A stretch of DNA of 18,602 nucleotides from an uncultured Austwickia sp. (GTDB lineage: Bacteria; Actinomycetota; Actinomycetes; Actinomycetales; Dermatophilaceae), in the NCBI GenBank assembly GCA_934678955.1, contig CAKUSI010000040.1, positions 1 through 18,602 on the forward strand, written 5' to 3'. The notes under the pieces are model-generated. The model saw nothing but the letters and a program-made list of their open reading frames with translations, was not told where the DNA came from and made no database searches. Shown here piece after piece: positions 7,669 through 15,667 of the stretch. A program made the translations under genes and the position numbers. How positions within the stretch are numbered: position 1 is the stretch's first letter; each line of letters starts with the position of its first letter.

Positions 7669-7788
7669 TCGAGCAGACCTCCTAGTAAGGATGTGGATAG
7701 TTTGTCCCCCTTCCGCGAGGAGCGCTGCGGGGCGATTCCTGCGATCAGGACTGCCTTTGGAGCTCAACGTGTTCCGGAGTACGCGTTG

Positions 7789-7818
7789 ACTCTAAAGGGG
7801 ACATCGCAAGCAACGCAA
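7789..7818 (-). promoter_or_regulatory. Candidate sigma-70-type promoter for the CWB2-only gene, with a long leader
   Basis: On the - strand TTGCGT (7813-7818) and TAGAGT (7789-7794) are separated by 18 bases, a layout typical of actinobacterial vegetative promoters. It sits in the 219-bp gap between the flippase stop (7888) and the CWB2 ATG (7668), and implies an untranslated leader of roughly 115 bases. A small dyad (CGAGA-gtt-TCTCG, 7858-7870) lies between the flippase stop and this promoter. No known riboswitch was recognised in the leader. Confidence 0.45.
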
Positions 7819-7887
7819 GTCGCATTGCCTCCGGGTTGCCAGCCCTCGACAATTCCTCGAGAGTTTCTCGGGTTGGTCACCGGCTTC

Positions 7888-9315
7888 TCACGGACGCGAT
7901 TCCTCCGTGCCCCGGACGGCACGCGCGCCCCTAGTCACAAGGGCAAAGATGGCTCCCACAGCCAGTGTTGCCACCGCAAGGCCCATCGCACCGGGCCACG
8001 AATCGGTCCAGTCGGACACGGACGACGCCCACCATGCGGCAACCGGCAGGCCGACAGCCCACATGGAGAGAACTCCCCACCGGTGCCCGTCTCGACGCCA
8101 CACCACGAGCCAGGCCCCGACCGCGGTCGTGGTTGCGCCTGCGAGGTAGCCGAGGGCGACGCCATCGATCCCGAGGGGTCCAACCAGGATGCCGATCGCC
8201 GCGATGCCCACCACCAGGCCCGCCCAGGACAGCACCGCGGACAAGCGGACGCCGGCGGCTCCCCGCACGTTGATGGAGTTGGTGGCGGCCACCGGCACGA
8301 CTGACCACAACACTGCGACGAGCAGTACACGCAGCGATGGGACCGCCCGGTGGAAGGCCTCGCCGTAGACCAGCTCCATCAGCGGCTGGCTGACCGCGAT
8401 GAGCGCGGCGAACGCCGGCGTCATCGCTGCGACCAAACCCCAGGTCGCACGGTGGGTCGTGGCGCGGGTTGCGGCGTGATCCTGGCGCCCGCGCTGGCGC
8501 GCCATCTCGGGGAACAGGGCCATGGAGAGCGCGCGAGCGAGCATCGAAAGGGGTGTCGCCAAGGAGACTGCTGCTGCGTACCACCCCGCGCCATCGGCCG
8601 TCGCCGTGGCTTTCGCGATCACCATCGACATCTGCATGAGACCCGTCGAGGCGACCGTCCCCACGATCCCCCACCTGATGTACGCGTCGAGTTCACGACG
8701 GAGCTCGTCACCGGGATGCTCGGCCTTTCCGAGGAGGTTCGTCCATGCACCGATGGCGTAGAGGAGGTTCCCGGCCACCAAGGGGGCCAGGAGCCAGCCC
8801 GGGTTTCTGGCCAGGAGAACCGCGGCGAGCAGCGCGAGGGTGAGCAGCGTGTTGCCGGCTTCCCAGAGGGTCGCCCGGCCCACGTGGCCCCACCCGAAGC
8901 GCATCCCGCGCGCCATCTGGTAGGCGCCCAGGGCCAGGACCAGTGCGGCCACCCACGCGGCATCCGCCGGCGTCGCCCCGATCAAGAGGCTCGCAGCCAC
9001 CGCGGTGACCGGCATCAGGACGACCATCGCCAACGCCACTCGACCGGCCAGATGGCGCGCCACGCCGAGGGCGAGTGGCTCGTTGTCCGCGGCCGCCTCC
9101 CGCGCAACGAACAACGACGCCGTCTGCCCTGCCGCGGAGGGGGTCAACAAGCTGGCCGTGTTGGCCAGGGCCAGCGCTCCGCGCACCGACCCCAGCATGG
9201 CCGGGCCGGCCACTTGGCCGACGACGACGGAAAGGACGAGTTGGGCGCCACCCGACAGGAGCATGCCGACCGAGCTGAGCAACGCATCCTGCTTCAGGCG
9301 CGACCGATCAGCCAC
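7888..9315 (-). CDS. Wzx/MurJ-type polysaccharide flippase (MOP superfamily)
   Basis: The 475-residue polytopic membrane protein has about 12-14 hydrophobic segments and short charged loops, the size and texture of MOP-superfamily exporters that flip lipid-linked oligosaccharides. The N-terminus (RLKQDALLSSVGMLLSGGAQ), the charged loop near RHLAGRV, the central WGIVGTVASTGLMQMS segment and the second-half ALSMALFPEMARQRG match the usual two-bundle plan. The GTG at 9315 overlaps the stop of the upstream glycosyltransferase (9308) by 8 bases, so translation is probably coupled; the ribosome binding site is weak. The frame stays open upstream for 84 more codons, but those lie inside the glycosyltransferase and look like non-coding frame. 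It is the last gene of the - strand unit, giving the assembled glycan a way across the membrane. Oligosaccharide specificity cannot be read from the sequence. Confidence 0.87.
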   Translation of the reverse strand: MADRSRLKQDALLSSVGMLLSGGAQLVLSVVVGQVAGPAMLGSVRGALALANTASLLTPSAAGQTASLFVAREAAADNEPLALGVARHLAGRVALAMVVLMPVTAVAASLLIGATPADAAWVAALVLALGAYQMARGMRFGWGHVGRATLWEAGNTLLTLALLAAVLLARNPGWLLAPLVAGNLLYAIGAWTNLLGKAEHPGDELRRELDAYIRWGIVGTVASTGLMQMSMVIAKATATADGAGWYAAAVSLATPLSMLARALSMALFPEMARQRGRQDHAATRATTHRATWGLVAAMTPAFAALIAVSQPLMELVYGEAFHRAVPSLRVLLVAVLWSVVPVAATNSINVRGAAGVRLSAVLSWAGLVVGIAAIGILVGPLGIDGVALGYLAGATTTAVGAWLVVWRRDGHRWGVLSMWAVGLPVAAWWASSVSDWTDSWPGAMGLAVATLAVGAIFALVTRGARAVRGTEESRP

Positions 9316-10423
9316 CGCGGGAATCCGATGTGGCCCAGTCGGCCAGCACGCGCGCGAACCGCGAGCCGTCCACCGCCCAGTCGCGCTCGCTAGCGGCGGC
9401 GTAAGCGCGGGCGGCCAGGCGGTCACGTTCAGGCCGATCGCCGTCCCAGCGACGCAGGATGTCGGCCGCGGCCGCGACGTCCCCGTACCCGACCACTTCC
9501 CCACACCCGGTTGTCTCCACCAACGTGCGGGACGCCTCATTGGGTGTGGTGATGGTCGGCACGGCATGTGCCATGTACTCCATCACCTTGGTGGGTTCGG
9601 AATGCGCGTAGTTCGGCTCGTCGTGCAGCAGGCTCAGCCCGGCCAGGGCCCCGGGGAGCCGCCGCAGGGCCGCGTCGTTGGGGACGAAGCCGGCGAAGAC
9701 CAGATTGGGAAGCTCCCGCGCAGCCTCGGCCAGTGCCTGGGCAACGTCGTCCTTGGCGTTCCCGATCACCTCGACACGCATCTCGGGCACCAACCGAGCC
9801 AACGCGATGATCTCCCGGGCTCCGCGCCGCCACGTCAGGCTCCCCAGGTACACCACCCTCGGCTCTGGTTCGGCCGGCCAAGGCCCACCCGCGGGAACGC
9901 GCACCGAGTTCGGCACGAAGGGGTGGGCCCGGCGGAAGCGCTGCAAGTACGCCGATTCCGCGACCATGAGGTGGAACCAACGCTCTGCCACCAGTTCGGC
10001 CATGTGGATCAGCCTCGCGGTCGGCCGCTTCACCCAGGCTGGCAACTCGAGCATGGCCACCTGGGCCGGCACATCCTCGTGAACATCCCAGACCGCGGCC
10101 GGGCGCCGCCGCCCCGGCAACCGGGCGGCCCCCAGCGCGGGCAGCAGCTCGGGGTCGTGGACGAGCACCAGGTCGTGGCGCCCTCGTTCACGCAGGACCA
10201 CGCCCATCGCCGCGAGCACGGCTGGAATGCGCCGCAACAGACCGCCACGCGACAGCGGTAGGTCGATCGCCCTCACGCCGGACGGAGCGGTTGTTCCCGT
10301 GGCCCTAAAGGCGGCCGCGTAGGTCACCTCGTGACCCGCTTCGAGGAGGGCCTTGATCTGTCGATGGGCGATCCTGGCGTCGCCCGGGGGGTGGGCGACC
10401 GTCATCACAAGGACACGTACCAT
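9308..10423 (-). CDS. GT4-family glycosyltransferase
   Basis: The protein has 371 residues and a GT-B fold with two Rossmann-like halves. The N-terminal half (1-175) starts VRVLVMTVAHPPGDARIAHRQ and contains the VHDPELLPALG and WDVHEDVP segments typical of acceptor-side loops in this family. The C-terminal half (about 188-371) starts RVVYLGSLTWRRG and holds the nucleotide-sugar motif SEPTKVMEYMAHAVPTITTPN at about 275-295, with the conserved Glu282. It would transfer a sugar from a nucleotide donor to a lipid-linked glycan at the cytoplasmic face. The ATG at 10423 shares one base with the upstream stop (TGATG), so the three GT4 genes and flippase form a coupled set. The donor sugar is unknown. 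Confidence 0.88.
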   Translation of the reverse strand: MVRVLVMTVAHPPGDARIAHRQIKALLEAGHEVTYAAAFRATGTTAPSGVRAIDLPLSRGGLLRRIPAVLAAMGVVLRERGRHDLVLVHDPELLPALGAARLPGRRRPAAVWDVHEDVPAQVAMLELPAWVKRPTARLIHMAELVAERWFHLMVAESAYLQRFRRAHPFVPNSVRVPAGGPWPAEPEPRVVYLGSLTWRRGAREIIALARLVPEMRVEVIGNAKDDVAQALAEAARELPNLVFAGFVPNDAALRRLPGALAGLSLLHDEPNYAHSEPTKVMEYMAHAVPTITTPNEASRTLVETTGCGEVVGYGDVAAAADILRRWDGDRPERDRLAARAYAAASERDWAVDGSRFARVLADWATSDSRGG

Positions 10424-11493
10424 CAACGCCGCCTGCCTGCCATGATCGCAGCGTACAACTGGAGCAGCCTGTCGACTCCGCGGGCGGAACTGTGTTCGGC
10501 GGCGACCCATGCGGCGCCCGCCAGCTCGGTCGACACCGCCTCGGGATCAGAAAGGGCGCTCGCCACGTGGCTCGCGAGCCGGCCCCCCAGTGCCTCGGAC
10601 TGCGCGACCGTCAAGGCTGGGTCCGCCGACGTGGCGGGGTCCTGTGGCGGAAGTGCGTGTGCACGAGCGATGTCGACGCCGCCGAGGACCGGTGGAACAG
10701 CCGCGCCGCTCTCGGAGTACCACCCCGCTCGCACCGGGGCGACCACCGGAACACCCATCCCGACGGCCTCCAGTTCGCTCGCCGCCAGCATGCCGGTGGG
10801 CTGGCCCACGACCACGTGCGCTTGCGCCAGCTCCGCCAGGAACGCGGAGTGGGGCAGGCGTGGGAGGAGTCGGACTCCTGCCGCGCTCGCCTGCTCAGCC
10901 CCGCTCCCCCAACGGATTCCCACCAGTTCAGCTTCTGGGGCCCGATGCTGGATCGCGCGCGCCGTGGCCAGTTGGACCTCCAGTCCTTTCACCGGTTCCC
11001 AGCGAGATGCGAAGAAGACGCGTGGTCGCTCGGCGGGCGCCCACGCTGGCAGGGCCTCAGTGTCGATGGGGACCGGGAGCAGCTGGGCGTCCGGCCGCCT
11101 TCTGACGTGTTCCGCCAGATCGGGGGTGGAGTAGAGGACCGCGTCGGCGGTGTCGATCGCTCGACGCACCAGCGGCCCCAGCTGCCGGTCGTACTGGTAA
11201 CTGCGGGCATCGGTACCGTGCAGATGCAGCACCACCGGCCGTGGCACCCAACTGGTGTGACGGGTGACCGTGGCGAAGTGCACGTGCATGAGGTCCGCAC
11301 GGGTCGCATCCAGGGCCAACCCTGCCAGCCAGGCAACTCCCCGCGCCCCGCGTCGCACCCACCGCTGCGTCCCCACCCAGCCAGGGTCCGTGACAGCGAG
11401 CGGCCGGTAGCGCCACGGAAGGTGCCGGCGCCTCGCCACCCCCATCAGGTTGGTCGTGGTGAACGCACAGTCGTTGATGTGGAGGACCCGCAC
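10423..11493 (-). CDS. GT4-family glycosyltransferase
   Basis: The protein has 356 residues if started at the GTG at 11493, which gives the family-like N-terminus VRVLHINDCAFTTTNL; a GGTGA stretch lies 4 bases before it. A GTG at 11511, with GAGAGG upstream, is a good alternative and would overlap the previous gene by 14 bases. The N-terminal half has MHVHFATVTRHT (about 69-80) and VVLHLHGTDARSY (87-99). The C-terminal half begins RVFFASRWEPVKGLE (158-172) and has the donor-binding segment GMLAASELEAVGMGVPVVAPV (234-254) with Glu240 and Glu242 before the usual GxPV turn. The role is cytoplasmic sugar transfer during glycan assembly. The stop overlaps the next ATG by one base. The substrate cannot be assigned. 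Confidence 0.86.
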   Translation of the reverse strand: MRVLHINDCAFTTTNLMGVARRRHLPWRYRPLAVTDPGWVGTQRWVRRGARGVAWLAGLALDATRADLMHVHFATVTRHTSWVPRPVVLHLHGTDARSYQYDRQLGPLVRRAIDTADAVLYSTPDLAEHVRRRPDAQLLPVPIDTEALPAWAPAERPRVFFASRWEPVKGLEVQLATARAIQHRAPEAELVGIRWGSGAEQASAAGVRLLPRLPHSAFLAELAQAHVVVGQPTGMLAASELEAVGMGVPVVAPVRAGWYSESGAAVPPVLGGVDIARAHALPPQDPATSADPALTVAQSEALGGRLASHVASALSDPEAVSTELAGAAWVAAEHSSARGVDRLLQLYAAIMAGRRR

Positions 11494-11497
11494 TTCG

Positions 11498-12733
11498 TCA
11501 CCGACTCCCACGTCGCTGCCTCTCGGCCACGACACGCTCCACCTGGTCAGCAACCCGGCGCGCGGCTGCCTCGAGTGAGCCATGCTCGCGCGCCCACGTC
11601 GCGATGCGTTCACGCTCTTGTGCCCCTGCGGGGGAACGGAGCATGCGGATCATGGCATCCGCCACGACGGACAACTCGTAGTCGACCACTTCGCCCAGCG
11701 CGTTGTCGTTGACGAGAGCGGCGCCATCACCGCCACCCACGTAGAGGGTTGGCACGCCGCACGCAGCGGCTGCGAAGACCTTCGTGGCCAGGGCGAAGCC
11801 GTACGGACCCGGACGCACGCTGGCCAGTGCTGCATGCGCGCCGCGGATCCACTCAGCTGTTTGGCGAGGACTCAGTCGAGGAAGGAAACGGACCGTGCCG
11901 GGCGGGAACCGACGCGCCGCCTCCTCCATGGCGGGGCGCTCCTCCCCCTGCCCGATGACGACCAGGCGAGCGGTAGGGATGGCGTCCAGCACGGCGCCCA
12001 TGGCATCCACGAAGACACCCGCGCCGTGAACCTCGGAGGCTGTACCCGCGTAGACAAGGTAGGGACCATCGATGGCGGAACGTTCACCATCGGGCCGGAA
12101 GGACGTGATGTCTGCGCCGTGCCCCGTCAGGACGAGACTGGCCTCGGGGGCCAGCGCATGGATGCGTTCGACGAGCCCCGGGTAGACCGTCACGACCCGG
12201 GCGGCGCCGTTCAATGCGACCCGCTCAACGGCGCAGAGAACGACCAGCACCGGCCGGGGCGCACCCGTGCTGCGGGCCGCCATCGACCAGATGTCGGCCG
12301 CGTAGTAGACGTACGGGCGTCGCAGCAGTGCCGATGCCAGCCGCACCATCACGCCGGTGGTCGGCGGCGGCTCGACAATCACGATGTCGGGCGTCCTGTG
12401 CGCCAGGAGTCGAAGGAGGACGGGCACGTCGAACGACAGGTACGGCAGGTAGCCCCGCACGTAACCCTCACGATTGCGTAGTGCCGGCCAGCGCGAGATC
12501 TTCCCGGCGACACCCGTCGTGGCCCGCTCCGCCTCCCCCGGGACCGTCGTCGTGAGGACGTCGACCACGAACCCCCGGGCCATCAGCTCGCCCCGGAGTG
12601 CCTTCAGTCGGAAGCTGGCAGCCGCTGGTTCGGGTTCGAAGATGCGCGACACGATGACCGCGCGAGGAACCGGGGCGGCCGCAGCTGCGACCGCCCCGGA
12701 CCCGGGCTGGTGGCTGATGTGAGCCACCTTCAC
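11498..12733 (-). CDS. GT4-family glycosyltransferase (WbuB-like) with an N-terminal extension
   Basis: The protein has 411 residues starting at the GTG at 12733, 13 bases after the CWB2 gene stop; a second GTG lies two codons later. The catalytic fold begins at about residue 24 with RAVIVSRIFEPEPAAASFRL, the form seen in WbuB-like GT4 enzymes. The first ~23 residues (Ala-rich) are extra. Other landmarks are VIVEPPPTTG (117-126), VYYAADIWSM (146-155), GHGADITSFRPDG (213-225) and the C-half segment FALATKVFAAAACGVPTLYVGG (about 323-344). In the last, the usual Glu after TKVF is Ala; related WbuB-type enzymes also often lack this Glu, so the gene need not be inactive. It is the first of the three coupled GT4 genes and is probably co-transcribed with the CWB2 gene upstream. 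Confidence 0.84.
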   Translation of the reverse strand: MKVAHISHQPGSGAVAAAAAPVPRAVIVSRIFEPEPAAASFRLKALRGELMARGFVVDVLTTTVPGEAERATTGVAGKISRWPALRNREGYVRGYLPYLSFDVPVLLRLLAHRTPDIVIVEPPPTTGVMVRLASALLRRPYVYYAADIWSMAARSTGAPRPVLVVLCAVERVALNGAARVVTVYPGLVERIHALAPEASLVLTGHGADITSFRPDGERSAIDGPYLVYAGTASEVHGAGVFVDAMGAVLDAIPTARLVVIGQGEERPAMEEAARRFPPGTVRFLPRLSPRQTAEWIRGAHAALASVRPGPYGFALATKVFAAAACGVPTLYVGGGDGAALVNDNALGEVVDYELSVVADAMIRMLRSPAGAQERERIATWAREHGSLEAAARRVADQVERVVAERQRRGSR

Positions 12734-12746
12734 CTACTTGGCACGG

Positions 12747-14027
12747 TCACTGGAACTGGAGGTGTCCGCACGCCAGACCCGACCCATCGGCGGCCAGGCC
12801 GAAGCGGTCCGCGTAGCCCCGTTCCAACCAGTAGTCGTAGTAGGCCTGGGCCTGCGCCTGGGTCTGGAAGCTGGCACAGGTGACGGTACCGACGGCGGGC
12901 GGGGTGTCTCCGCCCGGCACCGGCACCGTCGGTGTCGGCGTCGGCGCGGGAGCGGTCGGCCCACCAGGAGCCTCGGTGATCGCCTTGGTCCCGCCAGTGG
13001 CCTCCTGGATCAGCGGCGACTGGCCTGCGCAGTCGACCACGGCGTTCACCGACGCGTCGGACACTGCACCGCTCCCGCCGAGAACCACGATCTTCTTCGG
13101 CTGCACTCGGCGCACCTCGGTGCAGATCTGTGTTGAGACCCCATTCGCGGGCACGATGAAGACAGGTGCTCCGTGCACGGCGGCGGCGGACACTCCGGCG
13201 AGCGCGTCAGGGTAGTTGGCGCCGGACGCGATGAACACCGTGTCCTTCGTGGTCGGCAGGACGGCGCGCAGGACCGCAGCGGCTGTGCCGTACCGGTCCG
13301 CGCCCGCGAAGCGACCTGCGTCCTGCACCCTGTACTCATATGCCTCACGGGCCGTGGAATCAGCGATGGCGGAGGAGCCACCCACGACCAGGATGTGTCG
13401 AGGGTCCAGCCGTTCGAGCTCGACGCCGGTGGATGCCGGTAACCCCACGCGAGGTGTCAGCAGCACCGGGCCCCCGGCCAGAGCGCCTGCCGACGACGCC
13501 GAGAGCGCGTCAGGGAAGGATGCGCCCGAGGCCACGAAGGCAAAGGGGGTGTCGATGCCGAAGTTCTGGTTCGACAGCAGGGATGCGGTCTCGTACCTGT
13601 TCACGCCAGCCACGCGCTTCACACTGGCGCTCTTGTCGGCCAGCTGCGAGCGAACGTCATCCGAGACCGCCCCCTCGCCGCCCACGATCACGATGCTCTG
13701 CGGCTTCAGGCGATCGATCTCGGCCGACACAGCGCCTGGGATCTCGCCCTTCTTCACCAGGAGCAGGGGCGCCTTCTTCTGGCCAGCCACTGCACCTGCC
13801 GCCAGGGCGTCGGGGTAGTCCTCTCCGCTCGCCACGAACAGCGTGCCCACGCCGGGCTCGAAGTTCTTGGTGGAGACCTGCGCGCTGGTGGCGTATCGAT
13901 CAGCGCCAGCGATACGCTCAACCGAGACCGTGGCCGCATGGGCCGGCGACGCCGTCACCATGCTTGCCGCCAGAGCCAGCGAGGCGACCGCCCCCGCCAC
14001 TTTGACCGTGCTGTTCCGAGTACTCAC
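12747..14027 (-). CDS. Secreted CWB2 protein with a degenerate Excalibur-like C-terminus
   Basis: The protein has 426 residues. The signal peptide ends near AHA/A (residue 31). Three CWB2 repeats cover about 37-130, 138-228 and 238-333; cores are FVASGEDYPDALAAG, FVASGASFPDALSAS and FIASGANYPDALAG, and closures are IVGG, VVGG and VLGG. A Pro/Thr/Gly-rich linker (about 340-381) leads to a 45-residue tail. TCASFQTQAQAQAYYDYW and LAADGSGLACG resemble the Excalibur domain, but the calcium-type DxDxDG acids are mostly lost (A412, D414, S416) and the final Glu is Gly. Cys384 and Cys420 are retained. GTG 14027 has GGAGGGG at 14031-14037. It lies inside the glycan operon, between DUF6056 and the first GT4 gene (13-bp gap), tying this wall-binding protein to glycan synthesis. 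Confidence 0.9.
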   Translation of the reverse strand: MSTRNSTVKVAGAVASLALAASMVTASPAHAATVSVERIAGADRYATSAQVSTKNFEPGVGTLFVASGEDYPDALAAGAVAGQKKAPLLLVKKGEIPGAVSAEIDRLKPQSIVIVGGEGAVSDDVRSQLADKSASVKRVAGVNRYETASLLSNQNFGIDTPFAFVASGASFPDALSASSAGALAGGPVLLTPRVGLPASTGVELERLDPRHILVVGGSSAIADSTAREAYEYRVQDAGRFAGADRYGTAAAVLRAVLPTTKDTVFIASGANYPDALAGVSAAAVHGAPVFIVPANGVSTQICTEVRRVQPKKIVVLGGSGAVSDASVNAVVDCAGQSPLIQEATGGTKAITEAPGGPTAPAPTPTPTVPVPGGDTPPAVGTVTCASFQTQAQAQAYYDYWLERGYADRFGLAADGSGLACGHLQFQ

Positions 14028-14082
14028 AAGCCCCTCCGTCGTCTATGGCTCTTCACGAGCAGTCCAGGCGCTGCCAGTCAAA

Positions 14083-14088
14083 ACTATA
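14083..14088 (-). promoter_or_regulatory. Candidate -10 element before the CWB2 gene at 12747-14027
   Basis: TATAGT on the - strand lies in the 98-bp gap between the DUF6056 stop (14126) and the CWB2 GTG (14027), giving a leader of about 50 bases. No strong -35 is present. A small hairpin (CGCCC-gcc-GGGCG, 14093-14105) sits immediately upstream. The site may supply an internal promoter so that the CWB2 and glycosyltransferase genes can be expressed apart from the DUF6056 gene. Confidence 0.35.
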
Positions 14089-14125
14089 GCCTCGCCCGCC
14101 GGGCGTCCACGGCCCGACACAGCCA

Positions 14126-15667
14126 TCACCGTTCAGGACGCAACTCCAGTTCGATGTCCCGTGGGGCATGCCTGAAGTACCTGTTCCCGATCTTCGGGTC
14201 GTCGGGGTCATGCACCCAGTCGGGGTAGGGAAAGCGCGGCAGCACGACCTTGTCGGCTCGCTCGGTCACAGCCGCCTCCATCAGCGCCACCCTCTCGGCG
14301 CTGACCCGCGCGTTGCCCTCCTGGATCACGAAGTAGAGCGAGAGCAATCCCATGACTCCGACCAGGCAGGCGACTCGGAACGCACGGAGGCCAGGACCCC
14401 GACCTTCCAACAACGGGCGAGAGAGAAGCGCCAGGAGCGCCACCAGGGTGATCGTCGGCCCCACCAGGTTGCGGGGTCCGATCGGGGAGACCACCAGCAG
14501 CGGCCCCAGCATCAGCAGCGTTGCGGCCAGGAGCCCGACGAACACGGGCACGTCGACCTTGGCCAGCAGACGCAGCCCCAGCCACACCACCAGAGCCAAC
14601 GCGGCGAAGAGCGCCACGGCGTCCGCGGCCAGCATGCGACGCTGACACGTGTCCATCGTCGGGCCGGCGCACAACAACGACCCAGGAGCCAGTACGCGGC
14701 TCGACATGCCGTACAGCGCGATCGCCCCCGTCAGCAGGAGGATGCCTCGCGATCTCCTGGTGGCGACGCCCAGAGCAACCAGCCAGGTCATCAAGACCCC
14801 ATTGGAGAAGAGGAACGACCTGGTGATCACCGAGTAGTTGGTGACCGCCTTGTCGAGGGCGCCGGCGATTGTCTGCGGGTAGGAGAAGTATGCGTCCTCA
14901 TGGTTGAACACCTCCACCAGACCGGGCGATGCGAACATCACCCAGGACCCGACCACCGCGCCAATGAGCCACCCGACCATTGCCGCGCTGGACTTTCTGT
15001 GAACGAGGAGAGCCCAGACCACGCCACCGACAGCCAGGCCGAGGAGGGCCACGTTGACATGCTCGACGAACAGGGCTGAGGCGAAAGCGACCAGCCCGCA
15101 TGTCACGCCCGCCACCCACGACCGATCGTGGGAAGGCCACCGACCGCTCAGGCTCCCCACGAGCCACAGGATGCCGAGCAGCGGCGGGAGGTAGTTGAAG
15201 AACCCGGCCGACCACACATAGCTCTCGCGGAAGACTCCGGCCGGGAGAAGGAACACCCCTGCGAAGATGGCCAATCCCAGCCAGACCGAGTGGCCCCGAG
15301 GAGACCCCGGCCCACGTTCGGTCGGCGCCTGGATGAGCCGCTGCGTCACAGCGACCAGCGCAACCACCGTCACTGCCTTCGCCAGGGCACGCACCCACGC
15401 AGGGTCGATCAACAGGAACGAGAGGGTGTTGCCCACGATGCGACCGTTGTGGCCGTTGTACGACGTGATGGCCTGTTCCAGGTACCCGCCCACCGAACGA
15501 TCGGGGAACGCGATCCGGCGCCAGTCATCGCTGGTGGGTGGGAACAGGAGCGCCAGCACAAATACCGCGGCACCCAAAGCCGCCCATGTGAGCCACATGG
15601 CAGGGGCGGCCCGGGGTCCGGCTCGATGCACTGCGCGAGTAGGCACATGGTGCCCACGGTCACCCAT
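14126..15667 (-). CDS. Polytopic membrane protein, DUF6056-like (paralogue of the protein at 628)
   Basis: The 513-residue membrane protein has about ten to twelve hydrophobic segments. Its landmarks run in the same order as in the protein at 628-1998: TSDD at 45-48 after TM1, HNGRIVGN at 73-80, VWSAGFFNYLPP at 151-162, VEHVN at 201-205, FASPG at 245-249 and SPIGPRNL at 394-401. The soluble C-terminus holds VVLPRFPYPDW (474-484) and NRYF (495-498). This architecture suggests a GT-C-like enzyme at the outer membrane face, perhaps a sugar transferase or polymerase; no activity is shown. The ATG at 15667 has an excellent GGAGGTG at 15672-15678, so longer upstream forms are unlikely. It is the first gene of the - strand glycan unit and is divergent from the GT2 gene. 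Confidence 0.8.
   Translation of the reverse strand: MGDRGHHVPTRAVHRAGPRAAPAMWLTWAALGAAVFVLALLFPPTSDDWRRIAFPDRSVGGYLEQAITSYNGHNGRIVGNTLSFLLIDPAWVRALAKAVTVVALVAVTQRLIQAPTERGPGSPRGHSVWLGLAIFAGVFLLPAGVFRESYVWSAGFFNYLPPLLGILWLVGSLSGRWPSHDRSWVAGVTCGLVAFASALFVEHVNVALLGLAVGGVVWALLVHRKSSAAMVGWLIGAVVGSWVMFASPGLVEVFNHEDAYFSYPQTIAGALDKAVTNYSVITRSFLFSNGVLMTWLVALGVATRRSRGILLLTGAIALYGMSSRVLAPGSLLCAGPTMDTCQRRMLAADAVALFAALALVVWLGLRLLAKVDVPVFVGLLAATLLMLGPLLVVSPIGPRNLVGPTITLVALLALLSRPLLEGRGPGLRAFRVACLVGVMGLLSLYFVIQEGNARVSAERVALMEAAVTERADKVVLPRFPYPDWVHDPDDPKIGNRYFRHAPRDIELELRPER

Noticed and set aside
7669..7767. Longer start (ATG at 7767) for the CWB2-only gene
   Set aside because: It would bury the signal peptide behind 33 basic residues, while the ATG at 7668 has an excellent AGGAGGT and a normal signal peptide.
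5662..8304. An 880-codon open frame on the + strand
   Set aside because: It runs antisense through two clear CWB2 genes and an intergenic hairpin, has no recognisable domain and has a low-complexity Val/Gly/Arg composition. It is open because of GC-rich codon bias on the opposite strand.
9316..9567. N-terminal extension of the flippase to an ATG at 9567
   Set aside because: The extra 84 residues lie wholly inside the upstream glycosyltransferase and are Pro/Arg/Trp-rich; the GTG at 9315 starts just before the family-like N-terminus.
8350..11712. Several long + strand open frames (8350-9393, 9005-10261, 10492-11712)
   Set aside because: They oppose the flippase and GT4 genes, which have clear motifs, overlapping starts and good family lengths. 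The + strand products are Arg/His/Pro-rich without domains.
12747..14027. LPXTG-type sorting signal or membrane anchor on the CWB2 proteins
   Set aside because: No LPXTG-like motif or C-terminal hydrophobic segment is present in the three complete proteins; attachment must come from the CWB2 repeats.
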